64,000 nt of DNA from Plenodomus lindquistii. Taxonomy: Eukaryota > Ascomycota > Dothideomycetes > Pleosporales > Leptosphaeriaceae. Shown here one piece after another: positions 24,280 to 35,759 of the stretch (positions within the stretch are counted from its first letter, which is position 1; every line of letters begins with the position of its first letter). Both the position numbers and the translations under genes were made by a program. Under the pieces are notes generated by a model. It did not search any database. It was not told where the DNA came from and saw only the letters and a program-made list of their open reading frames with translations. The stretch is from NCBI GenBank assembly GCA_025504975.1, contig JANUWI010000017.1:558001-622000 (forward strand), in the 5' to 3' direction.

Positions 24280-26352
24280 GAGCCTTAGAGTTCACTCGTC
24301 TCAATGCGCGACGCAGATTCATCATCACTCCCAAGCTAAGCGAGCCATCATTGCGACTGCATCAAGCCTGTTGTATGAGCTATCTTGGATTTCATCTCTT
24401 CCTTGCCTTGCTATGCACGCACGCTATGCACAGTGTAAGCACCGGGCTTTACAGGTCGGCAAGCATTGAACTTCATTGGTGAGCCGTTACAGGCCTGCCA
24501 CGTTGAGACTGAACGCAATTCCTTGACCTCGAGTAGACGAGGTCCGAGCTCTCGCAGTGCTCGTCAATCGAAGTCAGTGGAAGAGCGTTGCCTTGAGGCC
24601 AAAGCATTCTTGAATGCACGATGTAAGTAAGCTACACCATTGTGCCATCTCACCTGGGCCTTCTGCGAGGACCTGTTTGCGTTCAAGATGCCTCAATTCA
24701 AGACTCTCAACCTGATCGAAGCAGCATCTTTTTTCCCATCACCTGATCGAGATAAAGGGCTTCTTTGACAGCCGGTGTGTACCCGGTTCCGGGTTGGGCC
24801 AGTACTTTGGACTTCTGCAGGGGCCAGCCCATGATTCGGTCCGTGGTTGAAGGTGGCGGCAAAGATGTCTGTGCTACTCGCATCGGGACTAGACTAAGTG
24901 GACTTCAGGAGCGTGACAGCGGGATCTTGTGCACCAGCGCAGAGCGGGTCAAAATATCCCGAGAGAGGCTGACAGGGCTGAGCGAAATGCAACTTGAAGT
25001 GAAATAGAGATCAGATCCTGTCCGGCGCAACCTCGAAGCGAGCCTTGATAGATTTCTAACCTTTCTTCCGTACTCGTACTTAGTGCTGACTTTTGTTGAA
25101 ACTTTCTGCAGAAGTTGTCGGTATGAAATCTCATAGACATATTAGTTGGACAAGGCCTTGAATTGTACATCTCAGCACCTTACGTCGCCTTGGAAGTTCG
25201 AAGTTGATACCTATGGTAGTGTGTTGGTGGAGCATGAAGAACTCATATTAATCGCTACGAATGTTGCTCAATCCACTCAGACTCCCATCGACTTCCTTTG
25301 ACCGAGCAAGACAATCTTTTCCGAAAAATGTCGTTACGCGCTTCGCATCGCGTAGGATTTCAACACGAATGCACGACACTGCTCAAACACATGTGCGATC
25401 CTACGGTACCGACAATTCCCCGGCCCGGCAAGTTTTTGGACCCACCTGCTCGTTCACGACCTTGCCACAGCCACAGGGGCCGGCAGCTGTCACGTACGTA
25501 GCGTTACAAGATCCTGTATCGTCCTTGTAACCTTGTTCTCTAATTCCTATTCCAACATTCGATGTAGATGAAACACCGGCTCCGAACGGAACGGAACGTT
25601 TGGCGCAAAAGGTTATGGCCCGTCCATGGGTGCTGGACCGGATGGGCGTGCCCCGTGCGCCGTTAGCTGGGAGGGTAGCCGGTGAACGCTTCCCCAGCAA
25701 GGTTTGACTTTGGGGTATGTACCAGTATTGCTACCATTAGCGTTTAGACGAGTCTGTAGGGACTGGCGAGCAGGGTGTTGGAAATCCTGCCTCAACTGCG
25801 AATCTATGACCAGGAGACGAAACCTCGGAACAAATGACAGCACGAGTCAACATACCACAATTATAGAGAAGTACTGACCGAGCACTTGGATTTGCAGCTG
25901 GAGAATGAGCCATCCCAAATAAGTGGGAGTATGTATGCGGCAGAAATAGACCGTATCTAGTACATACAGGCAAAACTACAACCTGTCTTACTAGAATCGC
26001 AACCTTCTCAAGTGACGATGAAAATTAACATCGTCGTGATGATATGAACTGGAATGCGTATGTAACGCTACGGAAGAGCACGACTATTTCCTAGTGTCAA
26101 GTGCACTGTTTATCAAGGCCAAAACAACGCACTACAAATGTATGCCGGGTCATTAGAGAGCACCTGATTTCTGTACAGATAGTTGGATGGGGACTAGATT
26201 AGTTCTGCCTGCCTCTGTTGTCTCCTCGCTGACACAAAGGCTTGCGCGCCATGCCCCTTGGATGAGATAATGATTCAACAAACACGAGCTCCTTCGTAAG
26301 CTGCCGTTAACGTCGTGAAATGAAAGGTGATTATTGTGAGGCTTCAACTGCT
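24280..26352. other. Intergenic 2 kb, no supported gene
   Basis: This gap separates the membrane protein gene from the 3' end of the rhodopsin-like gene. A plus-strand frame at 25261-25530 looks mildly like a mitochondrial presequence (Arg/Ser-rich) and is followed by a GTACGT donor and a TGTAG acceptor, but joining them gives an immediate stop or no family match. Nothing else stands out. Confidence 0.35.
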
Positions 26353-27650
26353 TCATATCTGGTGTGACGGCCGTATCTCGTCCTGCCCACTTGGTCTCGC
26401 CGAACAGTCCCAGCTTGAGAGTGTTTCCTTTGAGTCCCCTTCTCCTTGCGCAGGCGCAGTAGTGACGTGTACACTCATCGTTCTCTTGATAACCGGATCA
26501 AGAGGAATTTGACTTTGTTGGCTCGCATTATCCTCACTCCTCCTTGTGTTATTACTCAGGCCATCCTTGTCGTAGCGGCTCCGATTGTTACTGCTTTGGA
26601 TGTATCCTGCTCGCGAACCACTTGCGTACTGAGGTGTGCTGCGCGTGGGATGAGAGTTCGGTGCGCCTCGTAGAAAAGCCCAGATCATTCGACTGAGGGC
26701 TAAGTTCGTTGCGATAATCCCCAAATGCAGTTCAGTGTTCGCCCAAATAGCGGCGATACAATACTGTTGATTGTCAATCTCACCACCTCGTGACGAGAGT
26801 GATCGTACTTACATCGTATGAAAGATCGGCAGTCTTGGTTCCTAGCGACGAAGCGCGGACGAGGGCAACGGCCGTAGCAATGAGCCCCAAAGACATGAGA
26901 CAGCAGACTCCAAGCTTGGTTGGTTTCGAGATCTTGACCTTCCATAGCACGGCAATAGGGAGAAGTGCACAAATCAGATCCGTAATGACAGAATATGCTG
27001 TTTCGCGATTAGCGGCTGGGTGTGGTTCCCCTCTCCTCTCCTAGACATACCGACTTGTAAGTAAATTGAGTAGATTCGCACTTTCGTGGGCCAGCATTTT
27101 CCCGGTATTTGCGGTCTCCAGTACTTCTTGACTGGGTTACACTCGGCCAGCAAGATAATTATAGGCCACAAGTTCGTCAGGACCAGTCCAACCATCATTC
27201 CATAGAGAAAGCGACGCAAGACTTTCTCATTCTTGATGCGTAGGATCAACATGCAAATGCTGCACTTCAAAAGTGCGATGTTGGTGAACAGAAAGATTTG
27301 CGTCAGCCATGTCAGGAAGTTGACATATTGGTAGTCCTCTTGTGATATGTACCATCGATGCCGGCCGTTTCCATGCGCTACTGATAATATCTGAATAGCT
27401 GTACGTATCGTGGCGAGAACGCAGCAAACGGCGATAGCCAGGTCATCCTATGGACATCAGCGATCAGTTGACATAGCACGGAATTCCACGGAAAGCATAC
27501 CCAGCCAAGAGCACGGCGACCGTAGCGCGCCCATATTCTCAGTACCGTCGTGATAATCGTAAAACCGGTCAAGATGCATGTTAAGATGAGGAGCACACTT
27601 CCAACGGAATAGTCTGGGGGCAGGGGATCTGGGGGCGTAACTGACGACAT
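26353..27650 (-). CDS. Seven-helix PTH11/rhodopsin-type integral membrane protein
   Basis: Four exons, 27501-27650, 27051-27447, 26813-26997 and 26353-26763, give 380 residues. Seven hydrophobic helices fill residues 18-290. The features match the fungal rhodopsin-like domain of the PTH11-related group: an RIWARYGRR loop after helix 1, GWDDLAIAVCCVLA, WLTQIFLFTNIALLKCSICM, a Cys-containing outer loop (CNPVKKYWRPQIPGKCW), ALLPIAVLWKVKISKPTKLGV and ANTELHLGIIATNL. It lacks an N-terminal CFEM domain. A hydrophilic Ser/Asn/Arg-rich tail of about 90 residues follows. Some relatives are surface-sensing receptors; most are uncharacterised. The start ATG at 27650 sits right before the first helix. 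Localisation in the plasma membrane is inferred. Confidence 0.88.
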
Positions 27651-28825
27651 CGCCAGCCCTTTGCGAGTGTATTAACACACGAGACGATCGAGGTAGTCTA
27701 TCAAACGAGGATTCGAGTGTGAGCGCTGATATCAGTGGGCTCAGGGTCTACCGTAGCGATCTACTATGTAGGTACACTGATCAACGACGTGCACGGAAGA
27801 TCCTCATCATGTACCATAGGTATCTCTAAGTGGGGGGCTCGTACTGTGCATATCGAACAACGAACCTCGTATGGGCCATAGCTGCGACAGACCCAAGATT
27901 GCCTTGCCCGATCATGGATCATCGGCTGTCAAAGAAGATGTTAAGTGGAGTCGGCCCGGTTGTTGGAATTTCGTGTGGCATGTACCTGCTGCTGTAGGGA
28001 TGAATGGCGATCTCAAACCTCTTACTGTTAGACATTTTCCCGGACCTGTTCGTTTCCCAGTGCATTATGCAGTGCTTGGCTCTAATGCCATGTGTGGCGC
28101 CCCCGGGAGATCGATGAGGTTAGCCTGTGCAATGACCCAATGAAAAGATGATAGTGGTACCATTGCCTCTGGCAGGCAGGAACCACGCTCCATGATCTTC
28201 AAACCTGCAAGCTCATGTCGTGCTCTTGGAGCCATAGCTGCATTGTGTCAGACGCTGGAAGAGCCCATCGTGGACCTATCATCCCACCTCTGCTGCCATT
28301 GCATCGGCGAGGCGGTGGCCTGACCTAAAATTACCCCACCGAAACCCACTTCAAATTCAACAGGAACAATCTGCTCCATCGCGATAAATTAGATCATCGC
28401 TGCTGGCCACAATCTTCAATCTAGACGAGTGGACCGCCTCGGCGGCAAGTCATGTTCAAGAGGACGCCGAGTCGTCGACATCGCATCTGCAAGGTTCGCG
28501 CAACCTTGCGACGCTGTCCCTGCATCGGGTAAAGTCGTTGCGACCCGCCTCTCTCATTCGGGAGACAGTCTCCGCGGCCTTCACATCTTCAGCAGCTCTC
28601 GGCGGTCAAAGACCGCTACTATCGGGTTTCGCACCACATGTTTGTTAGCTCCAGCCCTACAAGGGGCGAATGCAGCTCGGACATGCAGTACATACATATC
28701 AAGTATGTCCGACAGAATTTCCGCTCCTCACTTCCGTCATCCGCTGTCGTTCCCACAATTGCTGCTTTACATAGATCACCACACAAAGTTTATTCTTTGT
28801 TTCAGCGTTTGGTAGCCTCGACAAG
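27651..28825. promoter_or_regulatory. Divergent promoter region, rhodopsin-like / GMC genes
   Basis: The rhodopsin-like gene and the GMC oxidoreductase gene are transcribed away from each other across this 1.2-kb gap. I see no additional gene. Open frames at 27871-28143 and 28429-28815 have no recognisable content. Confidence 0.4.
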
Positions 28826-30706
28826 ATGAGGTTCTGGGCTTACACACTTCCGATCTCGAGCTTGATTGGTCACATCAATTCCCTGAGCATCAGACGCAAC
28901 GTCGATGCACCGACTGACCCCACTGCCTACGACTTTGTAAGTTGGTACACGCCCAAACGGGCTTTGGCTCTGCCGATCTTTGTACCAGGATAAGTTTACT
29001 GATCAATATTGTAGATTGTCGTCGGTGGAGGAACTGCTGGTCTAGCTGTTGCTTCTCGCGTCAGCGCCGGTCTACCCAACCTCAGCGTGCTGGTCATCGA
29101 AGCGGGCCCTGACGGTCGTCAAGAACCAGGCATAACAGTCCCAGGACGCAAAGGCTCAACACTCGGAGGAAAGTATGATTGGAACTTTACGACAGTGGCC
29201 CAACCGGGTGCTAACAACCGCGTGTTTGCCCAAAACCGCGGCAAGGTTCTTGGTGGCAGCTCCGCTCTAAACTTAATGACGTGGGATCGCACATCCGTCG
29301 ACGAGTTGAATGCGTGGGAAGAAAAGTTGGGTAATACAGGATGGAACTGGAATAGCTTGTACGCAGCTATGCTGAAGGCTGAGACGTTCCAGCCATCACC
29401 ACTGTACGGTGAGGAGGGCGTTGGCAAGACTGGCCCCATCGGCACTTTGATCAATCGTATCTATCCCAAGCACCAGTCGACTTGGATACCCACATTGGAG
29501 AATCTCGGTCTACCTGAGAATAAGGAATCACTGAATGGCCATCCCATCGGTGTCTCGACTCAACCCAGCAACGTGAACCCCGACTATACTCGCTCGTACG
29601 CGCCTGAGTATCTAAAAAAGATCGCCAAGTCCAATCTTGCTCTGAAGCTTGAGGCACGGGTAGCCAAAGTCAACTTCGAAGGCACAACCGCAGTTGGTGT
29701 CACCCTTGAGGACGGAAGCGTGATCAGCGCCCGCCGCGAAGTGATTTTGTCAGCTGGGTCTTTTCAAACCCCTGGCCTGCTTGAGATGTCCGGCATTGGA
29801 GATAGTGAGCTCTTGGAACAGCTCTCCATCCCCGTTGTCAAGCACTTACCTACCGTCGGGGAAAACCTCCAGGATCATATCCGCATCCAGACTTCATTCC
29901 AATTAAAGCCAGACTTCCCCTCGTTTGACCTACTCAAGAATACGACTCAAGCTGCCATCGAACTGGTTCTCTACACTGCAGGTCTGCCCTCCCTCTACGA
30001 TTACACCGCAAGTGGGTATGCCTACTTCCCTTGGACCACTGTCTCCAGCAGCACCGCATCTGAACTGCGCGCTTTGGTCGAGAACGACGGTACCCTCACC
30101 TCGGCTGTCGATAAGCTGAAGAAGTCGTACTTCACCAGCACGTCCATCCCTCAGCTAGAGTGCATTTTTTCGGACGGTTACACTGGCGTTAAGGGGTATC
30201 CTGCCGCTACATCTCCTCTCTTTGGCATTGGCACTTTTGCGTTGATTGGTGTAGTACAACACCCACTGAGCAAGGGCAACGTACACATCACTTCTCGCAA
30301 CATCAACGATAAACCACTGATCAACCCGAATTATCTGTCTCATCCCTACGATCTAAAAGCGGCAGCCAAGCTCGCAAAGTTCCTCCGCACGATTGCGAAT
30401 CAGGACCCAATGCGCGGTGTGTGGGAGACGGAGTACGAGCCAGGTGAAGCTGTTCAGACCGATGCGGATTGGGAGTCTTATGCGAAAGCCAATACTCTGA
30501 GTATTTATCACCCTATCGGCACGTGTGCGTTGCTTCCCGAGGTAGATGGTGGGGTGGTTGATACAAATTTAATGGTTTACGGAACCACAGGGCTGCGGAT
30601 TGTTGATGCTAGTATCATTCCCCTTCTACCAAGTGCACATATCCAGACTCTCGTTTACGGTATTGCGGAGAAGGCAGCTGAGATGATCATTGCTGCCAAC
30701 CAGTAA
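28826..30706 (+). CDS. GMC family FAD-dependent oxidoreductase
   Basis: Two exons, 28826-28936 and 29015-30706, give 600 residues. Residues 1-19 form a short hydrophobic N-terminus that may be a signal peptide. The FAD Rossmann motif crosses the intron as DF|IVVGGGTAGL. GMC signature 1 is GKVLGGSSALN, and signature 2 is GSFQTPGLLEMSGIG. The C-terminal active-site pair is the His of YHPIGTCAL and the His of LLPSAHIQTL. The family oxidises alcohols such as choline, glucose, aryl alcohols or secondary metabolites to aldehydes, ketones or lactones. The absence of a choline-dehydrogenase-like context and the accessory neighbourhood suggest a glucose/aryl-alcohol-type or tailoring enzyme, but that is inference. 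Length and all core motifs are normal. Confidence 0.94.
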
Positions 30707-30949
30707 AATACAAGCAGTGTGGAAGTACACTAATATAATGTAAACATTTTCATAATTCATATCATTTGCATCGCAACAATGTTAATTTCGTGCGACCTTG
30801 GGCGGCCTCTGTTGCGCAAACGTTTGCAATACTTCACACTTGCCGGATTAGAAGTCTCCTGAAATTTGTTCTTCTCACATCTTTCTGAAGGAGCATACTT
30901 CATTAAGCGGCCAAAGTCACAAGCGCTATGGTTAACACGCCACACTTAA

Positions 30950-31140
30950 AAGTCTATTAAAAGTAATTCAATCGTATACGCGTATTCTCTATAAGTAGTA
31001 AAAATAATATTATGTCAGACCTTAGTGCCTCTATCATCTCCCTGCTGCTGTATAGGCTTGAAGGTTATGCTCTTAACGTAGGATAGAGACACAGTAAATA
31101 CGAGTCCGTTTATGAACATACTCATGTGAGCAGACCTACA
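30950..31140 (+). repeat. Dispersed repeat, copy A
   Basis: This copy shares with 32770-32960 the stretch AGTGCCTCT followed by CTGCTGCTGTATAGGCTT and then, about 50 bases later, a GAYACRRTAAATACGAG block and a YRTAYTCAYRTG block. The order and spacing are the same, with scattered substitutions that are mainly transitions. No open frame or terminal repeat is evident. Confidence 0.65.
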
Positions 31141-32769
31141 TGGCACATAAGTTTATCTTATGTTGCCCTTCACTTATCTCACACAATCGTGTTGTCATCC
31201 ACTCGCTTCACTCACCTCACCCACTTTTACACGCCTGTCCAGAGTCCAAACTTCGACTTCCCCATTACATGAAGCGCTTTATGTCTCGTCGCCCTAGCAA
31301 ATTCCAAACTTTCACAACTAAAAATCGCCAGTCAGGCTGTTTGCCATCGAGGGGAACGCGGTGGTGAAGGCGGGACGCCTACCAGGTGGAAGTGTCGCGC
31401 GCCCGCGAGCTGCACTTCTCTACACTCACACTACATCGCGATTTCTACACCATCTTCGTATTGCCATGCCACATATACAGATCTCGGCATCTTTGCGAGG
31501 TTTCCCACATAAAACGACTTCAGGGCGACCCTGCAAGCCACCGCAACCCTTCTCAGCCTGCGACTTTTCTTTGGACGCGTCTTCACGCCGAGTGACAACG
31601 TTTCTTGAGTCCGGGTAACGGCCGCGTTCGTCGCGTACTGCAATTAGAGAGACTAGGTTGTAGGTATGATCCTACCCTCAACTGATAAAGACAGCTCACT
31701 GTATCGGTAGCTAGATACGACCAAGATGCTCCGTCTCCGACCTCATGGATCCCACTGGCCCCAATATCCCCAGGCCGTTCACAGCGGGCGGTAGGGGCGC
31801 CAGCTCACCTGCAGCGCCTGAATTCAGTCAAAAAGACGGAGAGAAGAAGATGTCAGGCGCGCAAGGCGACGCAAAGTCGTTTCTTCAGTACCTGGTAGTA
31901 GGAACGAGACGGAGTGCTGGCAGGTTACCTGTGTCTGAATGATCTAGCAGCTCTACGCACACTCGCAATGAGCTCATTTGTGCTCATTCCACACAGGATA
32001 TTTTCTTACGGACTGCGCGTCCACGTTTGTGCATCAGGTGCATATTCCTGAATATATTCAGAATTCTTCACAGGAGATGCTGAATGAGTACAACCCGATC
32101 GATGTCTACCCGGTTCAGGAAGATGGGCGCCATGCCGCATCCTGTACGGTCATACCGTACTATGGGATGCTACGAAGACTCCAGAAATCGGTATCGGGAG
32201 AGTAGTTGTGTGCACGAGACGAACAAAATCAAGCGCAGAATGCTTTCGTATCCCTCAGTGTTCCAGCCCCGCCCGAGTTCCCCATTGGTGACACCAATAT
32301 ACAAGACTTCGGACTCTTCACCGAGCGTAGAGAGTCTGAAGTTGAACTATAAAACAGCTGCCTCAATCTAATCATGTACGTCAACTATTCAGCGAACAAC
32401 TCTAAGTGGCACACACGGTTAGGAAAGGACAGTGGTAAGACTCTATGTCTATCGACCCTAGCCACGTACCATTTTGGATGAGGGCGCAAGAGTCTAAGCT
32501 TGAAATCGCACCAGACGAGCCCATCAAGACCTCTACCGGGGCACTGTTGGATCCTCCGCGAGAACTGAGCGTTGTTTGGAAGTTGAAGTCGAAAGTACCA
32601 GAGAATGTGGCCCTCCTCCAGCGTCTCGACAATGACGGCACTGCGGCCAAGATCGTTGAGACTAACGTCTGTGCGCACTTACCGGTACGAAGGAGTTCAT
32701 AATTGTTGAGTCATCAAAGTCACTTACACTCACTGTTCACTGTAGCCACCATGATACAGCAAGGCACTA

Positions 32770-32960
32770 TTATTAGTAATGAGACATCACTTGGATTCTC
32801 TAAAAGTAGTAAATATTATAACATAATAACTAATAGTGCCTCTGTTGTCTCTCTGCTGCTGTATAGGCTTTAGCATTTTGCTGTTGACGGGGAATGGGGA
32901 CACGATAAATACGAGCTCTTTCGTAAGCATACTCACATGGAACACCGACCTTCGTAGATG
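32770..32960 (+). repeat. Dispersed repeat, copy B
   Basis: This is the second copy of the repeat at 30950-31140, in the same orientation. It ends about 45 bases before the GMC remnant resumes coding, so it may mark the breakpoint that removed the N-terminal half of that gene. A third, more worn copy probably lies at about 40210-40290 (GCAGCAGTTATAGC then GATAAATACGAG). Confidence 0.65.
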
Positions 32961-33004
32961 ATAGCTAGTGCAATGAGAAAATCTAGTTTGACGCCGACTC
33001 ATCA

Positions 33005-34095
33005 GTTGAAGGAGGACTCTGTGCTACGGGTGTGCGCTATACATACCGAGGCAACGCAGTATTGACCAGCGCTCGAGAGATCATCGTCTGCGCGGGTGTG
33101 TTCAACTCTCCCGCAATTCTAGAACGATCGGGCATTGCATCAAGCAGCGTGCTTCAAGCCGCCGACGTCCCGGTCCTGTACGAATTCCCAGGCTTCGGGG
33201 AAACTTGCAAGATCACCTGAACTATGGCTTGTCATACAAGACTCGCGATGAAGTTCCTACCCATGACCACGCGCTACGCCATCCTGAGATTCGCAAGGCC
33301 GAAGTATTGGAATACGAGAGGAGCCGCACTGGTCCATTATCGGAAGGGGGGGCATACAATTTTGCCTTTACACCACGACAAATGCTTGAATCATCATTGG
33401 AGACGCAGGGGCTCATCGAAATGGTCCATAGCTGCGTGGAACAAGAGAGTCACTCAAGTTTGCGAGCCCAGTACTCCATCATCCAGGAAGCGATCGAAAG
33501 TTCCAGTGAAGCCACGGCCACGAACTTTGTGCTTCGATCACAGTGTCATCGACACTCCGAATCGTTGCCAAAAGACACTCCATCCATTGTTCCTGGTAAC
33601 TATGTGGCTGTCGTGGCTATGCTGGCTCATGCATTCTCGCGTGGAAGTTGTCACATAACCTCCTCTAACCCCATGAGCCAACCAGTTATCAAATTTAATT
33701 ACCTGTCCCATCCTCTCGACACCGAAATATTAGCTCGACATATGCTCCTCATTGAACGACTCGTCCAGCAGCCTGTTTTCACAGCTATCACCGAATCAAA
33801 TGGCAGGCGGTTGCCCCGGAGTTTCCCTCACCCATTATCCTCGCTCGAAGACGCCAAGAAAACCGTGCCTATCAACTCGGCAACGAACTATCATCCATGT
33901 GGGACTTGTTCGATGATGAGAGAAGAGCTGGGCGGCGTGATAGACAAACGGCTTACAGTCCACGGAACAAAGAACGTTAGGATCTGCGATGCCAGTGTCT
34001 TGCCACTCATACCGCGGGGCAACATCTTAACCGCTGTGTACGCTTACGCTGAGAAAGCAGCAGAATTGTTAACTGCTGCAACCAGAGGACAATAG
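33005..34095 (+). pseudogene. GMC oxidoreductase remnant, N-terminus lost and frameshifted
   Basis: The sequence resumes mid-protein (LCATGVRYTYRGNAVLTSAR) and carries GMC signature 2 (GVFNSPAILERSGIA). At about 33198-33203 the reading frame shifts: GFGE continues as NLQDHLNYG only if one A is restored in the run before ACTTGC. The second frame then stays open for about 296 codons to 34095. It includes NYHPCGTCSM with the active-site His, and a C-terminal VLPLIPRGNILTAVYAYAEKAA in which the second His/Asn is Asn. The FAD-binding half is absent; copy B of the dispersed repeat lies just upstream. It is a paralogue of the intact gene at 28.8 kb, not a recent duplicate, as identity is modest. Confidence 0.85.
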
Positions 34096-34298
34096 CCGAA
34101 GGTAATGTTGCGGTGAGCAAACCCGCCATAACTCGGATAAAGATGAAAGAGATTGTGAATATAGAGAACATGATTGATAACCTGGTCTAGTATCTTCAAA
34201 ATATTTTGGTGACTACTAATAGATATTTCATGCCAACTGGCGATGCAATTACTGCCTTTCATGAGATGTGTTGCTAAATGCCATTACGACTACACCCT

Positions 34299-35759
34299 TT
34301 AATACGCATCCATCTTTTCCGCCCGCTGCCCGACGTACGCCGCCAACAACGCCGTTATGGTCAATACGGCCGGCGTCGCCAACGTCTGCAGCGAGACCAG
34401 TTTGATACAGTCTCCCATGGATATTCCACCTGCTTTTCGACTTGGCTCGTAGACGTTCCCGTCGTCCCGGACTGGGTGGTTATGGATGCTTCGCAAGGCC
34501 GGCTTGGCACTATCCGTCACACCGTGCTTGAGGCTCGTATCTAGCAGAGCGTCTGACACGTCCGCCGAAGGAGTAGTGGCTTGTGGGATCTCCGCTACAA
34601 GCACGCGATACGTCGCGAACATGACAGGCAGAGCGCAGCTCAGCAGCACGACCAAGCCGCCTATCCATACTCGTTCGGCACTCGAACGCGCTCGGGGCGG
34701 AAGTCCCTTCCCGCCTGCCCGCCCTATCAAACTTTTGCGATCGCCGTAGCTCTCGCCTGAAAGCGTGAGCACGAGTAGCCCGAATAACGTGATAGACAGC
34801 ACGTTGAACACAACATAGAGATCCTTGGCCCGTCGGTGCCCTATGCGCGAGACGAATGTCCGTTTCCCACCAGCGATGTCGTCGGCGATGTCGTGTATGT
34901 GCATGACGAAGATCCTTGCTTGTTCGTAGAAGTACAACGCGCCAAGGAGGAGCCAGAGCGACTTGTCCAGCGTGAAGCCTGAGGAAGTGGGCAAACTCGA
35001 CGTGAACAGGTCAGACCATGTGACCGGGTGACCTGTTGAGGCTGTGTAGTGGCCGACGAGGCCGAAGAGGACAGCGACGGGTGAGAGAAACAGCGCAGAG
35101 ACAAGTTCGCCGAAGCCGTTGTAGTGCAGGCGCAGCGGAGGCCCGACATATGAGTGCGAGAGGATCGTGCATATGATGCCCAGGTGGAGCGCCAAACCAC
35201 GGAAGGGTGTTCTTACCCCATTTCCCAAGGATGCGCCAGACAAGGAGGGGTCCGCTGCACGCGAGAAGACGATGAGAGCGACAAGCGAAATTTGCCAGAC
35301 TGCACCGCAAGCGAGCGCTGTCCACGGTGGGAATGTCCCATCATGAATGATCCTCGTGGTATTTCCATAAAGCTTCGAATTTACCTGTTTCACAGCTTCC
35401 GTGAGATTATCTTCTCCCGCCTCTTCATTGGCCTTCTTAGCAAGTGCCTCGCGCAGGTTGACGTCCCGCCTGATACTCTCTTGTTGACCTGGCGTATCGA
35501 GGGCATAGTCGAACCACTCGTTCGCGTAGTTGATGGCAACATTGGTCCCCCACGTTACCAACATGCACTGTAGAGTCGCCCATCCGTTTAAGCCGCTGAT
35601 GATACTGTTGCTCGAAGATGTCGACGAAGGGAAGATCTGCCAGGCGAGCACACAGCCGAAGAGGGTGGAGAGGGGCACTTCACACGCGAGCGGTATTCTT
35701 CCGAGAGCAATCAGGGCTCGGATCGACCCGACAAAGTCAAGGTTTTGCGGATCGTGCAT
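34299..35759 (-). CDS. UbiA-family prenyltransferase
   Basis: A single exon of 486 residues from the ATG at 35759. The family transfers a polyprenyl diphosphate chain to an aromatic acceptor within the membrane. Both Asp-rich metal-binding motifs are present: NYANEWFDYALDT (NxxxD form, near residue 80) and HDIADDIAGGKRT (DxxxD form, near 290). Eight or nine hydrophobic helices are visible. The layout is closest to the MenA/dihydroxynaphthoate prenyltransferase branch, which in fungi has no established quinone role, so the acceptor is unknown. It is longer than bacterial MenA because of a hydrophilic insertion of about 50 residues near 385-435. No introns, unlike most neighbours. Its closest genes are the GMC remnant and the chitin-binding protein. 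Confidence 0.88.
   Translation of the reverse strand: MHDPQNLDFVGSIRALIALGRIPLACEVPLSTLFGCVLAWQIFPSSTSSSNSIISGLNGWATLQCMLVTWGTNVAINYANEWFDYALDTPGQQESIRRDVNLREALAKKANEEAGEDNLTEAVKQVNSKLYGNTTRIIHDGTFPPWTALACGAVWQISLVALIVFSRAADPSLSGASLGNGVRTPFRGLALHLGIICTILSHSYVGPPLRLHYNGFGELVSALFLSPVAVLFGLVGHYTASTGHPVTWSDLFTSSLPTSSGFTLDKSLWLLLGALYFYEQARIFVMHIHDIADDIAGGKRTFVSRIGHRRAKDLYVVFNVLSITLFGLLVLTLSGESYGDRKSLIGRAGGKGLPPRARSSAERVWIGGLVVLLSCALPVMFATYRVLVAEIPQATTPSADVSDALLDTSLKHGVTDSAKPALRSIHNHPVRDDGNVYEPSRKAGGISMGDCIKLVSLQTLATPAVLTITALLAAYVGQRAEKMDAY

Larger units (their letters stand above)
30707..33004. other. Gap with two copies of a dispersed repeat, no intact gene
   Basis: Between the intact GMC gene and the GMC remnant lie two repeat copies (listed separately) and about 1.6 kb in which I find only short frames. 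One plus-strand frame at 32445-32702 (85 codons) is tidy, reading VPFWMRAQESKLEIAPDEP, and another ends near 32349. Neither shows a recognised domain. Confidence 0.4.

Noticed and set aside
25261..25530. 90-codon frame with a presequence-like N-terminus and a following GTACGT donor
   Set aside because: Every splice to the TGTAG acceptor at 25568 gives an early stop or unrecognisable sequence; too weak to list as a gene.
32445..32702. 85-codon frame considered as the missing N-terminal part of the second GMC gene
   Set aside because: It contains no Rossmann GxGxxG or GMC signature 1 and does not align with the intact GMC protein.
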